The notes under the pieces: generated by a model
The model's input: only the letters and a program-made list of their open reading frames with translations
Databases searched by the model: none
Told to the model about the DNA's origin: nothing
In this document: positions 51,842 to 62,700 of the stretch, in pieces
How positions within the stretch are numbered: the first letter of the stretch is position 1
Layout of the letters: each line of letters opens with the position of its first letter
Position numbers and translations under genes: made by a program
Assembly (NCBI RefSeq): GCF_008704935.1
Contig: NZ_CP023692.1
Span: 3,824,001 to 3,888,000, forward strand
Length of the DNA: 64,000 nucleotides
DNA from: Streptomyces vinaceus
GTDB lineage: Bacteria; Actinomycetota; Actinomycetes; Streptomycetales; Streptomycetaceae
Direction: 5' to 3'

Positions 51842-52993
51842 GTGCACCTCGCCCCGACAGAAGGCCAGTTGCGGCTCCGCGCCGAACTGCGGCAGTACTT
51901 CAACGATCTGCTGCCGGACGGGCCCCCCGAGGACCCCGCCGCACAGCGCGCACTGCTGCGCCGCATCGGCGCCGACGGACTGCTCGGCCTCGGCTGGCCC
52001 GTCGAGTACGGCGGCCAAGGGCGGGGCCCCGACGAGCAGTTCGTGTTCTTCGACGAGGCCTACCGGGCCGGAGCCCCCGTCTCCATGGTCACCCTGAACA
52101 CCGTCGGCCCGACCCTGATGAAGTACGGGACGCCGGAGCAGAAGGACTATTTCCTCCCCCGAATCCTCAGCGGCGAACTCGTCTTCGCCATCGGCTACTC
52201 GGAGCCCGAGGCCGGCACCGACCTCGCCTCGCTGCGCACCCGCGCCGTACGCGACGGAACCGACTGGGTCGTCGACGGGCAGAAGATCTTCACGTCCAAC
52301 GCCCAGAACGCCGACTGGATCTGGCTGGCCTGTCGCACGGATCCCGAAGCCCCCAAGCACAAGGGCATCTCGATCATCCTGGTTCCCACCGACGCCCCCG
52401 GCTTCGCCTGGACGCCGATCGACACGGTCGGCGGTCTCACGACCACGTCGACGTACTACGACGGGCTCCGCGTGCCCGCCGGCAACCTCGTCGGACCCGA
52501 GCACGGCGGCTGGGGTCTGATCACCAACCAGCTCAACCACGAGCGCGTGGCCCTCGCCGCCATCGGCATGCAGGCCGAGGACTTCTACGCGAGCGCGCTG
52601 CGCCACGCCCGCACCCCCGATCCGGTCACCGGTGAACGCCCCGCCGACCGGCCCTGGGTGCAGTCCCGGCTCGCCGAGGCGCACGCCCGGCTGGCCGCCG
52701 TACGTCTCCTCAACTGGCGCCTCGTCCAGGACGTGGGCGGCGGCACCCTGGCCCCGGGCGACGCCAGCGGCGTGAAGTTCCTGGGCACCGAGTCGACGGT
52801 CGAGGTGTACCGGATGTGCCAGGAGGTGGTGGGCGAGGAGGCGCTCGTACGGGGGCCCGCCGCCTTCGCCGGCGGTGAACTGGAGCGGATGAACCGGGCC
52901 GCGCAGATCAACACCTTCGGCGGCGGGGTCAGCGAGGTCCAGCGGGAGATCGTCGCCATGATGCGGCTCGGTATGAAGGGAAGGAAGCGATGA
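51842..52993 (+). CDS. Acyl-CoA dehydrogenase, ChsE2/FadE29-like subunit
   Basis: A 383-aa flavoprotein dehydrogenase. Family marks are FAIGYSEPEAGTDLASLRTRA (FAD/substrate), GQKIFTSNAQNADWIWLACRTD and the C-terminal FGGGVSEVQREIVAMM. M. tuberculosis FadE29 (ChsE2) is 387 aa and forms a heterotetramer with FadE28. GTG 51842 has GGGAGG upstream. The stop overlaps the next gene (ATGA). First gene of the igr-like operon acting on a steroid propanoyl side chain, by inference from gene order. Confidence 0.9.
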   Translation: MHLAPTEGQLRLRAELRQYFNDLLPDGPPEDPAAQRALLRRIGADGLLGLGWPVEYGGQGRGPDEQFVFFDEAYRAGAPVSMVTLNTVGPTLMKYGTPEQKDYFLPRILSGELVFAIGYSEPEAGTDLASLRTRAVRDGTDWVVDGQKIFTSNAQNADWIWLACRTDPEAPKHKGISIILVPTDAPGFAWTPIDTVGGLTTTSTYYDGLRVPAGNLVGPEHGGWGLITNQLNHERVALAAIGMQAEDFYASALRHARTPDPVTGERPADRPWVQSRLAEAHARLAAVRLLNWRLVQDVGGGTLAPGDASGVKFLGTESTVEVYRMCQEVVGEEALVRGPAAFAGGELERMNRAAQINTFGGGVSEVQREIVAMMRLGMKGRKR

Positions 52994-54003
52994 GCGCCAC
53001 GGTGGACCAGCCGGCGGGTGCGGACGCGGGCTCGGGAGCGGGTGAGGGCGCCGAGGAGGCCGCCCGGTTCCACGCCCTGCTGGCGGCCTTCGAAGGGCGG
53101 GCCGCCGCCACCGTGGGCCAGGGCAAGGACCCCGTCAACCGGCCGATGATCCGCCACTGGTGCGAGGCGATGGGCGATGCCAACCCCGCCTACTCCGGCC
53201 CGGACGCCATCGCCCCGCCCACCATGCTCCAGGCCTGGACGATGGGCGGCCTGTCCGGCCACGGCGACCGTTCCTCCGCCTACGACGAGCTCCTCGCGCT
53301 CCTCGACCGCGCGGGTTGCACCTCCGTCGTGGCCACCGACTGCGAGCAGGAGTACCTGCGGCCCCTGCGCCCCGGTGACACGGTCACCTACGACGCCGTC
53401 ATCGAGTCCGTGTCCCCGCGCAAGACGACCAAGCTGGGCACCGGCCACTTCGTGACCACCCGCATGGACATCCGCGCGGACGGCGAGCTCGCAGGGACCC
53501 ATCGCTTCCGGATCCTGAAGTACGCACCCGCCGCTCCCCGCGAGCAGAAGCCCGCCGCTCCCCGCGAGCAGAAGCCCGCCGCTCCCCGCGAGCAGAAGCC
53601 CGCCGCCCGGCGTCCCCGACCGGTGGTCAACCGGGACAACCAGGGGTTCTGGGACGGGGTCGCGGAGCACAGACTGCTGATCCAGCGGTGCGCCGCCTGC
53701 GGGACCCTCCGCTTCCCCTGGCTGCCCGGCTGCAACGCCTGCGCGAGCCTGGACTGGGACACCGTCGAGGCATCCGGCGCGGGCACGGTGTTCAGCTACG
53801 TCGTCATGCACCACCCGCCGTTCCCCGCTTTCGACCCGCCCTACGCGGTCGCGCTCGTCGAACTCGCCGAGGGCGTCCGGATGGTCAGCAACATCACCGG
53901 AGTCCCGTACGACAAGGTCCGCATCGGAATGCCCGTGCGGCTGGAGTTCCTGAAGGCCGACGAGGACCTGGAACTGCCGGTCTTCCGGGGGAGCGAGGGC
54001 TGA
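52990..54003 (+). CDS. MaoC plus DUF35 two-domain hydratase subunit, ChsH2-like
   Basis: A 337-aa protein. The N-terminal MaoC/hot-dog domain (residues 15-175) is joined by a linker with three exact PREQKPAA repeats to a C-terminal DUF35 domain (rubredoxin-like CAACGTLRFPWLPGCNAC zinc site, then an OB fold). In mycobacteria ChsH2 pairs with ChsH1 as an enoyl-CoA hydratase and its DUF35 part docks Ltp2. ATG 52990 overlaps the preceding stop; the stop overlaps the next ATG. Confidence 0.9.
   Translation: MSATVDQPAGADAGSGAGEGAEEAARFHALLAAFEGRAAATVGQGKDPVNRPMIRHWCEAMGDANPAYSGPDAIAPPTMLQAWTMGGLSGHGDRSSAYDELLALLDRAGCTSVVATDCEQEYLRPLRPGDTVTYDAVIESVSPRKTTKLGTGHFVTTRMDIRADGELAGTHRFRILKYAPAAPREQKPAAPREQKPAAPREQKPAARRPRPVVNRDNQGFWDGVAEHRLLIQRCAACGTLRFPWLPGCNACASLDWDTVEASGAGTVFSYVVMHHPPFPAFDPPYAVALVELAEGVRMVSNITGVPYDKVRIGMPVRLEFLKADEDLELPVFRGSEG
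53530..53601. repeat. 24-bp perfect tandem repeat, three copies
   Basis: Three identical 24-bp units starting at 53530, 53554 and 53578 encode AAPREQKP three times in the linker of the ChsH2-like protein. Perfect identity suggests recent expansion. Confidence 0.9.
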
Positions 54004-55052
54004 TGGACTTCCACCCCACCGAGGAGCAGGCCGCCGCGGCCGATCTCGCCGCCCGGATCTTCCGCGACCTCGCCACCCACGAACGTCTCGCCGCGGCGGG
54101 CACCGGCAGCGACGCCGAACTGTGGAAGGCCCTGACCACCGCCGGACTGACCGCGGCCGTGGAGGACGTCGGGCTGCTCGGGCTGGTGCTGCTGCTCGAA
54201 GAGCAGGGCCGCACCACCGCGCAGGTCCCGTACGCCGCCACCTGCGCGTACGGGATCCTGCCCGTCGCCGCGCACGGCAGCGCCGAGCAGCGCGCCCGGC
54301 TGCTGCCCGCCCTGGGCTCGGGCGAGGCGGTCGCCACCGGCGCCTTCCCGGCCCGCGGCCGCATCACCGCCTCGCCCGACGGCCGGCTGACCGGGACCGC
54401 CCCCGTGGTGCCCTGGCTGCGCGACGCCACGCACGTGCTGGTCCCGGACGCCGACCGGGCCCTGTGGCTCGTACGGACGGAGGCGCCCGGGGTCGCAACG
54501 GCCGAAGTGGAGACCACGGCCCCCTGGTCGGCGGGGTGCCTCACCCTGACCGGGGCCGAGGCCGAACGGCTCGGGGAGGGCCGGGCCTACGAAGAGGTCC
54601 TGTCCACCGCCCGCACCGCCTTCGCGGGCCTCCAAGCCGGAGTGTGCGCGGGATCCCTGGCCCGCGCGGTCGAGTACACCTCCACCCGCGAGCAGTTCGG
54701 CCGGCCGCTCTCCACCAACCAGGGAGTCATGCTGCGCGCCGCCGACGCGTACATGGACACCGAGGCGATCCGGGTCACCGCGTACGAGGCGGCCTGGCGG
54801 ATCGACGAGGGACTTCCGGCGCGCGAGCACGCTCTCACCGCGTCGTGGTGGGCCTCAGAGGCGGGCAAACGCGTCGTGCACGCGGGCCAGCACCTGCACG
54901 GCGGAATGGGCGCCGACCTGGACCATCCCGTCCACCGGCACTTCCTCTGGGGGCGCCAGCTGGACGCCTACCTCGGCTGCGGCAGCGAGCTGCTGGCCGA
55001 GCTGGGCGCGCTCCTGTCCGACCACGCCGCACCCGAGGGGGACGACGCATGA
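54003..55052 (+). CDS. Acyl-CoA dehydrogenase, ChsE1/FadE28-like subunit
   Basis: A 349-aa ACAD-like protein, smaller than the first and matching FadE28 in length. MDFHPTEEQAAAADLAARIFRDL starts it; YTSTREQFGRPLSTNQGVMLRAADAYM and the VVHAGQHLHGGMGADLDHPVHRHFLWGRQL end block are clear. ATG 54003 shares a base with the preceding stop. It is expected to pair with the gene at 51842 as a mixed dehydrogenase. Confidence 0.9.
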   Translation: MDFHPTEEQAAAADLAARIFRDLATHERLAAAGTGSDAELWKALTTAGLTAAVEDVGLLGLVLLLEEQGRTTAQVPYAATCAYGILPVAAHGSAEQRARLLPALGSGEAVATGAFPARGRITASPDGRLTGTAPVVPWLRDATHVLVPDADRALWLVRTEAPGVATAEVETTAPWSAGCLTLTGAEAERLGEGRAYEEVLSTARTAFAGLQAGVCAGSLARAVEYTSTREQFGRPLSTNQGVMLRAADAYMDTEAIRVTAYEAAWRIDEGLPAREHALTASWWASEAGKRVVHAGQHLHGGMGADLDHPVHRHFLWGRQLDAYLGCGSELLAELGALLSDHAAPEGDDA

Positions 55053-55444
55053 ACGTCGGCGACACACTGGCGCCGCTGGAGATACCGGTGACGCGCACGC
55101 TGATCGTCGCGGGCGCGATCGCCTCCCGCGACTACCAGGACGTCCACCACGACGCCTCGCTCGCGCGCGAGAAGGGCTCCCCGGACATCTTCATGAACAT
55201 CCTGACCACCAACGGCCTGGTCGGCCGGTACATCACCGACCGTCTCGGACCGGGCGCGGTGCTGCGCAAGGTGGCCATCCGGCTCGGCGCCCCCAACTAC
55301 CCCGGCGACACGATGGTCCTGACCGGCACCGTGGCCGCCGTCGACGGGGACCGGGCGGAGATCCAGGTCCTCGGCGCCAATTCCCTGGGGCACCACGTCA
55401 CCGGCACGGTCGTCGTCACCGTCACGCCGGAGGTGGCGGCATGA
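55049..55444 (+). CDS. MaoC-family hydratase subunit, ChsH1-like
   Basis: A 131-aa hot-dog-fold protein. The dehydratase motif region reads ASRDYQDVHHDASLAREKGSPDIFMN. ChsH1 is about 129 aa. ATG 55049 overlaps the preceding stop (ATGA) and its own stop overlaps the lipid-transfer gene, so all five genes are read as one coupled unit. Confidence 0.9.
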   Translation: MNVGDTLAPLEIPVTRTLIVAGAIASRDYQDVHHDASLAREKGSPDIFMNILTTNGLVGRYITDRLGPGAVLRKVAIRLGAPNYPGDTMVLTGTVAAVDGDRAEIQVLGANSLGHHVTGTVVVTVTPEVAA

Positions 55445-56607
55445 GCGTCCGGCACCGCGACACGCTCGGCGGGCGCGCCGCCATCGCCGGCATCGGCGCG
55501 ACCGAGTTCTCCAAGGACTCCGGCCGCAGCGAGCTGCGGCTCGCCGTCGAAGCCGTGCACGCCGCCCTCGACGACGCCGGGCTGACCCCCGCGGACGTCG
55601 ACGGCCTGGTCACCTTCACCATGGACACCAGCCCCGAGATCACCGTGGCCCAGGCGGCCGGGATCGGGGACCTCTCCTTCTTCTCCCGGATCCACTACGG
55701 CGGGGGCGCGGCCTGCGCCACCGTCCAGCAGGCCGCCCTCGCCGTCGCCACCGGGGTCGCGGAGGTCGTGGTCTGCTACCGCGCCTTCAACGAGCGCTCC
55801 GGCCGCCGTTTCGGCTCCGGCGTGCAGCAGCGCGAGCCCTCGGCGGAGGGCGCGGCGCTCGGCTGGTCGCTGCCCTGGGGACTGCTCACCCCGGCCTCCT
55901 GGGTGGCCATGACCGCTCAGCGCTACCTGCACACCTACAACCTGACCCCCGAGGCCTTCGGCCATGTCGCGGTCACCGACCGGCGGCACGCCGCCAACAA
56001 CCCCGCCGCGTACTTCCACGGCAAGCCCATCACCCTCGCCGACCACGCCGCCTCGCGCTGGATCGTCGAACCGCTGCGGCTGCTGGACTGCTGCCAGGAG
56101 ACGGACGGCGGCCAGGCGCTGATCGTCACCAGCACCGAGCGGGCCCGGGACCTGCGCCACGCGCCCGCCGTGATCACCGCGGCCGCGCAGGGCGCCGGCC
56201 GCCGCCAGGAGGCCATGACCTCCTTCTACCGCGACGACCTCACCGGCCTGCCGGAGATGGACGTGGTCGCCCGCCAGCTGTGGCGGACCAGCGGACTGCG
56301 GCCCGCGGACATCGACGTGGGCATCCTCTACGACCACTTCACCCCGTTCGTCCTGATGCAGCTGGAGGAGTTCGGCTTCTGCAAGCCCGGCGAGGCCGCC
56401 GACTTCGTGGCCGCGGACGCGCTCCCGCTCAACACCCACGGCGGCCAGCTCGGGGAGGCCTACCTGCACGGCATGAACGGCATCGCCGAGGCCGTCCGCC
56501 AACTGCGCGGCACCTCCGTGAACCAGGTGGCGGGAGCCGCCCGCGCCCTGGTCACGGCCGGTACCGGGGTGCCGACGTCCGGCCTGATCCTCGGCGCCGA
56601 CGGCTGA
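55441..56607 (+). CDS. Thiolase-fold lipid-transfer protein / aldolase, Ltp2-like
   Basis: A 388-aa thiolase-superfamily protein. GGGAACATVQQAALAVATG, the CCQETDGGQALIVTS block and the C-terminal NTHGGQLGEAYLHGMNGIAEAVRQLRG are typical of SCP-x-like lipid-transfer proteins. Ltp2 (386 aa) cleaves the steroid side chain by retro-aldol reaction when bound to ChsH2. As last gene of the set it matches the igr order exactly apart from the ACAD/ChsH2 arrangement. Confidence 0.92.
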   Translation: MSVRHRDTLGGRAAIAGIGATEFSKDSGRSELRLAVEAVHAALDDAGLTPADVDGLVTFTMDTSPEITVAQAAGIGDLSFFSRIHYGGGAACATVQQAALAVATGVAEVVVCYRAFNERSGRRFGSGVQQREPSAEGAALGWSLPWGLLTPASWVAMTAQRYLHTYNLTPEAFGHVAVTDRRHAANNPAAYFHGKPITLADHAASRWIVEPLRLLDCCQETDGGQALIVTSTERARDLRHAPAVITAAAQGAGRRQEAMTSFYRDDLTGLPEMDVVARQLWRTSGLRPADIDVGILYDHFTPFVLMQLEEFGFCKPGEAADFVAADALPLNTHGGQLGEAYLHGMNGIAEAVRQLRGTSVNQVAGAARALVTAGTGVPTSGLILGADG

Positions 56608-56776
56608 GTCCGCAGCCGCGGACCGGCCTTCGGCCCGTCCCCCGGCTCGCCCCGGGCCCGCCCGCCTCCTCCACCTTCAGGAGGTAGGGCAGGCCCCACC
56701 CCTACAACCTGAGATGGATCCACCTTCGGCACCTGCGGCCGATCCCAGGTCCGGACCGCGCTTCTAGCGTGGAGCC

Positions 56777-57310
56777 ATGACCACGCCTGTGTGCACGCTC
56801 GCCTCGAACCCGACGCCGTACCCGTCGTTCTCGGCGTACGTCCGGACCCGCGGCTCGGTCCTGATGCGCACCGCACGCTCGCTCACCGCCAACCCGTGCG
56901 ATGCCGAGGACCTGCTCCAGACGGCCCTCACCAAGACGTACGTCGCCTGGGACCGCATCGAGGACCACCGCGCCCTTGACGGCTACGTCCGCCGCGCCCT
57001 GGTCAACACCCGTACCTCCCAGTGGCGCAAGCGCAAGGTCGACGAGTTCGCCTGCGAGGAGCTCCCGGAGCCCGAGGGGACACCCGGGTACGACCCCGCC
57101 GAGGCGCAGGCGCTGCGCGACGCGATGTGGCGGGCGGTGACCCGGCTTCCCGACCGGCAGCGGGCCATGGTCGTCCTGCGCTACTACGAGGACCTGAGCG
57201 AGGCGCAGACCGCCGAGCTGCTCGGGGTCTCGATCGGCACGGTCAAGAGCGCCGTCTCCCGCGCCCTGGTCAAGCTCCGCGAGGACCCGGAGCTCACGCC
57301 GGTCCGCTGA
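56777..57310 (+). CDS. SigE-family ECF RNA polymerase sigma factor
   Basis: A 177-aa sigma-70-type factor. Region 2 is FSAYVRTRGSVLMRTARSLTANPCDAEDLLQTALTKTYVAWDRI; region 4 is LPDRQRAMVVLRYYEDLSEAQTAELLGVSIGTVKSAVSRALVKLRE. No anti-sigma gene adjoins. It belongs to the SigE-like ECF group abundant in Streptomyces. ATG 56777; 169 bp separate it from the igr-like operon. A tandem parS pair follows its stop. Confidence 0.92.
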   Translation: MTTPVCTLASNPTPYPSFSAYVRTRGSVLMRTARSLTANPCDAEDLLQTALTKTYVAWDRIEDHRALDGYVRRALVNTRTSQWRKRKVDEFACEELPEPEGTPGYDPAEAQALRDAMWRAVTRLPDRQRAMVVLRYYEDLSEAQTAELLGVSIGTVKSAVSRALVKLREDPELTPVR

Positions 57311-57325
57311 CCCGGCCCGGGCCCG

Positions 57326-57341
57326 TGTTTCACGTGAAACA
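57326..57341. promoter_or_regulatory. parS site 6 (first of a tandem pair)
   Basis: A perfect 16-bp TGTTTCACGTGAAACA, 16 bp after the sigma factor stop. Confidence 0.93.
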
Positions 57342-57345
57342 TCGG

Positions 57346-57361
57346 TGTTTCACGTGAAACG
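57346..57361. promoter_or_regulatory. parS site 7 (second of a tandem pair)
   Basis: The 14-bp core at 57347-57360 is exact; the last flanking base is G rather than A. Centre-to-centre distance from site 6 is 20 bp, close to two helical turns. Confidence 0.92.
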
Positions 57362-57477
57362 TCGGCGATTGGTTGCCGTGTTTGTACTTCCGGGTAGTGA
57401 CATGCCGACCGGTACGTGCGCAGAATCGGCTGCATCCGTAGCCGCCGCAGCGCCGCAGCGCTCACCGGGAGGACGCT

Positions 57478-59139
<1,662 letters not shown>

Positions 59140-59164
59140 GGCACGAACGCGCGCCGCCCGATGC

Positions 59165-59749
59165 TCAGCCCTGGCCGCCCTTGGTCAGCCAGGGCCGCAG
59201 CAGCCGGCTGACGGCCGGCATCGCCAGGTAGGTCATCAGCGTGCTGAAGACGACGGCGAAGGCGGCCGTCCGCACCACGAAGTGCAGGTTCACCAGGTAC
59301 GGCCCGAGCACCGCGTTGCCGACGAGCGAGATCGGGAAGATGGCCAGCCCCGAGCTGATCGCCATCTTCCAGCGCGGCGGCGCGGGCCGGGTCGTGCCCG
59401 GCTTCGCGAACCAGGTCTCCATGCCGTGCAGTTCGCGCCGGGCTATCTCGGTGTGGTGGTGGCCCAGGCAGTTGGAGAACCACTGGGCCCGCTCGGCGGA
59501 GTCCTGCCAGCGCTGGAAGGCCTCGTGGTCGCGGAAGCGGTGGACCAGGAACCACGGCCCGCCGTCCGTGGCCGGACGGAAGAGCCCGTACCCCAGGTGC
59601 CCGGGGAAGGTCGCGGCCGTCTCCAGGATGCCGTGGGCCCAGGCCTCGAACGCCTCCTCGTGGCCCGCCTCCACCTGTCGGGCGATCAGCAGGTTCACCT
59701 CCCCGCTGTCGGCGGGGACGGTCTGCTCGCTCGTGTCGATGATGGACAT
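59165..59749 (-). CDS. ABM-domain protein with C-terminal membrane helices
   Basis: A 194-aa protein. Residues about 17-105 form an antibiotic biosynthesis monooxygenase (ABM) ferredoxin-like domain, and residues 128-180 hold two TM helices (ISSGLAIFPISLVGNAVLG and VVRTAAFAVVFSTLMTYLAM). Similar membrane ABM proteins occur widely in actinobacteria; function unsettled. It lies just ahead of the PAS protein end, convergent with the ligase. Confidence 0.85.
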   Translation of the reverse strand: MSIIDTSEQTVPADSGEVNLLIARQVEAGHEEAFEAWAHGILETAATFPGHLGYGLFRPATDGGPWFLVHRFRDHEAFQRWQDSAERAQWFSNCLGHHHTEIARRELHGMETWFAKPGTTRPAPPRWKMAISSGLAIFPISLVGNAVLGPYLVNLHFVVRTAAFAVVFSTLMTYLAMPAVSRLLRPWLTKGGQG

Positions 59750-59762
59750 CGGGCCAGGATGA

Positions 59763-62700
59763 CTAGTTCGTTCCGATCTTGGCCAGCAGGTCCACGATGC
59801 GGCCCTGGACGTCCGCCGTGGTGGACCGCTCGGCGAGGAAGAGGACGCTCTCCCCGGAGGCCAGCCGCGGCAGTTCGGCCGGGTCGATCCCCGTGGCCGT
59901 GTAGACGACCAGCGGGGTCCGGTTCAGCTGCCCGTTGGCACGAAGCCAGTCCACGATCCCGGCCCGCCGGCGCCGGACCTGCATGAGGTCCATGACCACC
60001 AGGTTGGGCCGTATCCGCGTCGCCAGCTCCACCGCATCGGTGTCCGCGCCCGCTCGTGCGACCTGGAGGCCGCGCCGTTCCAGGGCGGCCGTCAGCGCCG
60101 TCGCGATCGCGTCCTGCTCCTCGATCAGCAGCACCCGGGAAGGGTGCTGCTCACTGTCGCGCGGCGCGAGCGCCTTGAGCAGGACGGCCGGGTCGGCCCC
60201 GTACGCCGCCTCGCGCGTGGCGTGTCCCAGGCCGGCCGTGACCAGTACGGGGACCTCGGCGGCCACCGCGGCCTGGCGCAGGGACTGCAGCGCGGTCCGG
60301 GTGATCGGCCCGGTCAGCGGGTCCACGAACAGCGCGGCGGGGAACGCGGCGATCTGCGCGTCCACCTCCTCGCGGGAGTGCACGATCACCGGGCGGTAGC
60401 CGCGGTCGCTGAGCGCCTGCTGGGTCTGCACATCGGGCGCCGGCCACACGAGCAGGCGGCGCGGGTTGTCCAGGGGCTCGGGGGGCAGCTCGTCGTCCAC
60501 GGGCGCCGGGACGGGCCGGTTGACGACCTCGACGGCGCCCCCGGGACCGTCCAGCGGCTCGGGCCCCTCGTCGGCGCCCGCCTCGGGGGCCCCTATGGCG
60601 AACGCCCGGCCCTGGGGCGCGGGCTCGGCGAGCCGGCGACGGCGGCCGGAGCCGCCCGTGACGCCCGCGCCGTTGGTGGATCCGGAGTCGACCGAGATGC
60701 CCTGGCCGAGAGTGCCGAGGGCGCGCACGCTGATCGGCTGCGCGGCCTCCGGGGCGTCCTGCGGCTGCCGGGCGCCGGGCACGGCCACGGGCCCTGCGGC
60801 CTCCTCGTCCTCGGGCGCGGTCCGGGCAGCCGGGACCGGCCAGGCCGGCGTGGCGGGCAGCGCGCGCCGCCGACCGGTCGGCGGTACGGGTTCCTCCGCG
60901 GCCGGGGCCGGCTGCGCGGCGGGTGCCGCGGGCTCGGCGGCGGGCGCACCCAGGACCCGGCGCCCGCGCCGCCCGGCCGGGGTCTCGCCCCCGGCCCCAC
61001 CGGGCGCGGGGACCGGACCGGCCATGGCGGGGCTCTGCGCGGGGCTCTGTGCCGGGGCCGGCGCGGGAGCCGCCGCCGGGGTCGGGCCGGCGGGCAGCGC
61101 GAAGCCGCCCTCGGGAGCGATGGGCCGTACCGAAGCCTGCGGAGAGGCGGCGGCCGGAGCCGGGCCCAGACCCGTCGCGGGCACGGGCCCGCCGGGCTGC
61201 GGCGCGGAGGCCGCACCCAGCGCGCGCCGCCGCCCGGCGGGATGCTCGGTCACCGGAACCGGCGGCACGGCGGGCACCGGAGGTACGGGCGGCACCGCCG
61301 AGCCCTGCTGCACCGGGGGCACAGCGGGACCCGGACCGGCCGGCGGTCCCTGCGGCACCGGCGGAAGCGCGGGCATCGCGGTGCCCTGCGGGGGCACGGG
61401 ACGGCCGGGGCCGCCCTCGCCGCTGCCGTCGCCGTCCCGGCCGCGCCGGCGCCCGGTGCCCAGGCCCGCCGGGTTCACCGGGGACTGCGCGAGCTCGGGG
61501 CTCGCGGCGTCGACGGCGCCGGCCTCGCCCGCCCGCCGCCGCCCGGAAGGGAGCGCCAGCGCGCCCCCGCCCCCGGCGGCGCCGTTCGCCTTCGCCTCCT
61601 CGGCCGCGTCCTCCAGGAACGCGTCCACCCCGCGCCGGGCGCGCCGGCCGGCGGGGCCCTTGCCCGCGCCCTCGGCGGCCGCCGGCTCCTTCGCGGGCTC
61701 CGGCTCCGGCAGCGTCACCGTTCCGGCTCCGGCGCCGAGCGGCAGTTCCAGTACGTACGCACCGCCAGGCGCGCCCGGCACCTCCACCGTCTGCAGCACG
61801 CCACCGTGCGCGGACACGACACCCCGCACGATCGGCTCGTGCACCGGGCTGCCGCCCTCGTACGGCCCGCGCACCTCGATCCGTACGACCTCGCCCCGCT
61901 GCGCGGCGGCCACGACGATCGTCGAATCGCTGTACCCGCTGCCCTGGCGGGTCTTGCCCGTGGCGTCCACCCCGGCGACGTCCGCGACCAGGTGCGCGAG
62001 GGCTCCGGCGATCCGCTCGGCGTCCACCTCGGCCTCGATGGTCGGCGCGTGGACGGCGAACTGCACGCGGCCCGGGCCGATCAGCTCGACGGCGCCGTCG
62101 ATGCCGGCCGCGACGACCCCGTCGATCAGGACCTTCTTCTTCTTGAGCTTCTCGGCGCCCGCGTCGAGCCGCTGGAAGCCGAGCACGTTGTCGACCAGCG
62201 CGGTCATCCGGGAGTATCCGGCGGCCAGGTGGTGCAGCAGCTGGTTGGCCTCGGGCCACAGCTGTCCCGCGTCATCGGCTGCCAGCGTGGCCAGCTCCCC
62301 GCGCAGCTCCTCCAGAGGCCCGCGCAGGGAGTCGCCCAGGACGGCCAGCAGCTGGGCGTGGCGAGCGGCCAGGGCGTCGTAGGGCCGCCGGTCGGTGAAG
62401 GTCATGACGGCGCCGACGAGCAGTTCCCCGTCCCGTACGGGAGAGGTGGTCAGGTCGACGGAGACCGGCTGTCCGGCCTTGTTCCACAGCACCTGGCCGC
62501 GGACCCGGTGCTTGCGGCCGCTGCGCAGGGTGTCGGCGAGCGGGGACTCCTCGAAGGGGAACGGCGAGCCGTCGGCGCGCGAGTGCTGGATCAGGCCGTG
62601 CAGCTCGCGGTTGCCGAGGTCGGTGGCGCGGTACCCGAGGATCTGTGCCGCGGCCGGGTTGACGAGGACGACCCGTCCCTCGGTGTCCGTGCCGACGACG

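Noticed and set aside
53530..53601. Possible CRISPR-like array
   Set aside because: Head-to-tail 24-bp units without spacers, inside a coding frame; a simple tandem repeat.
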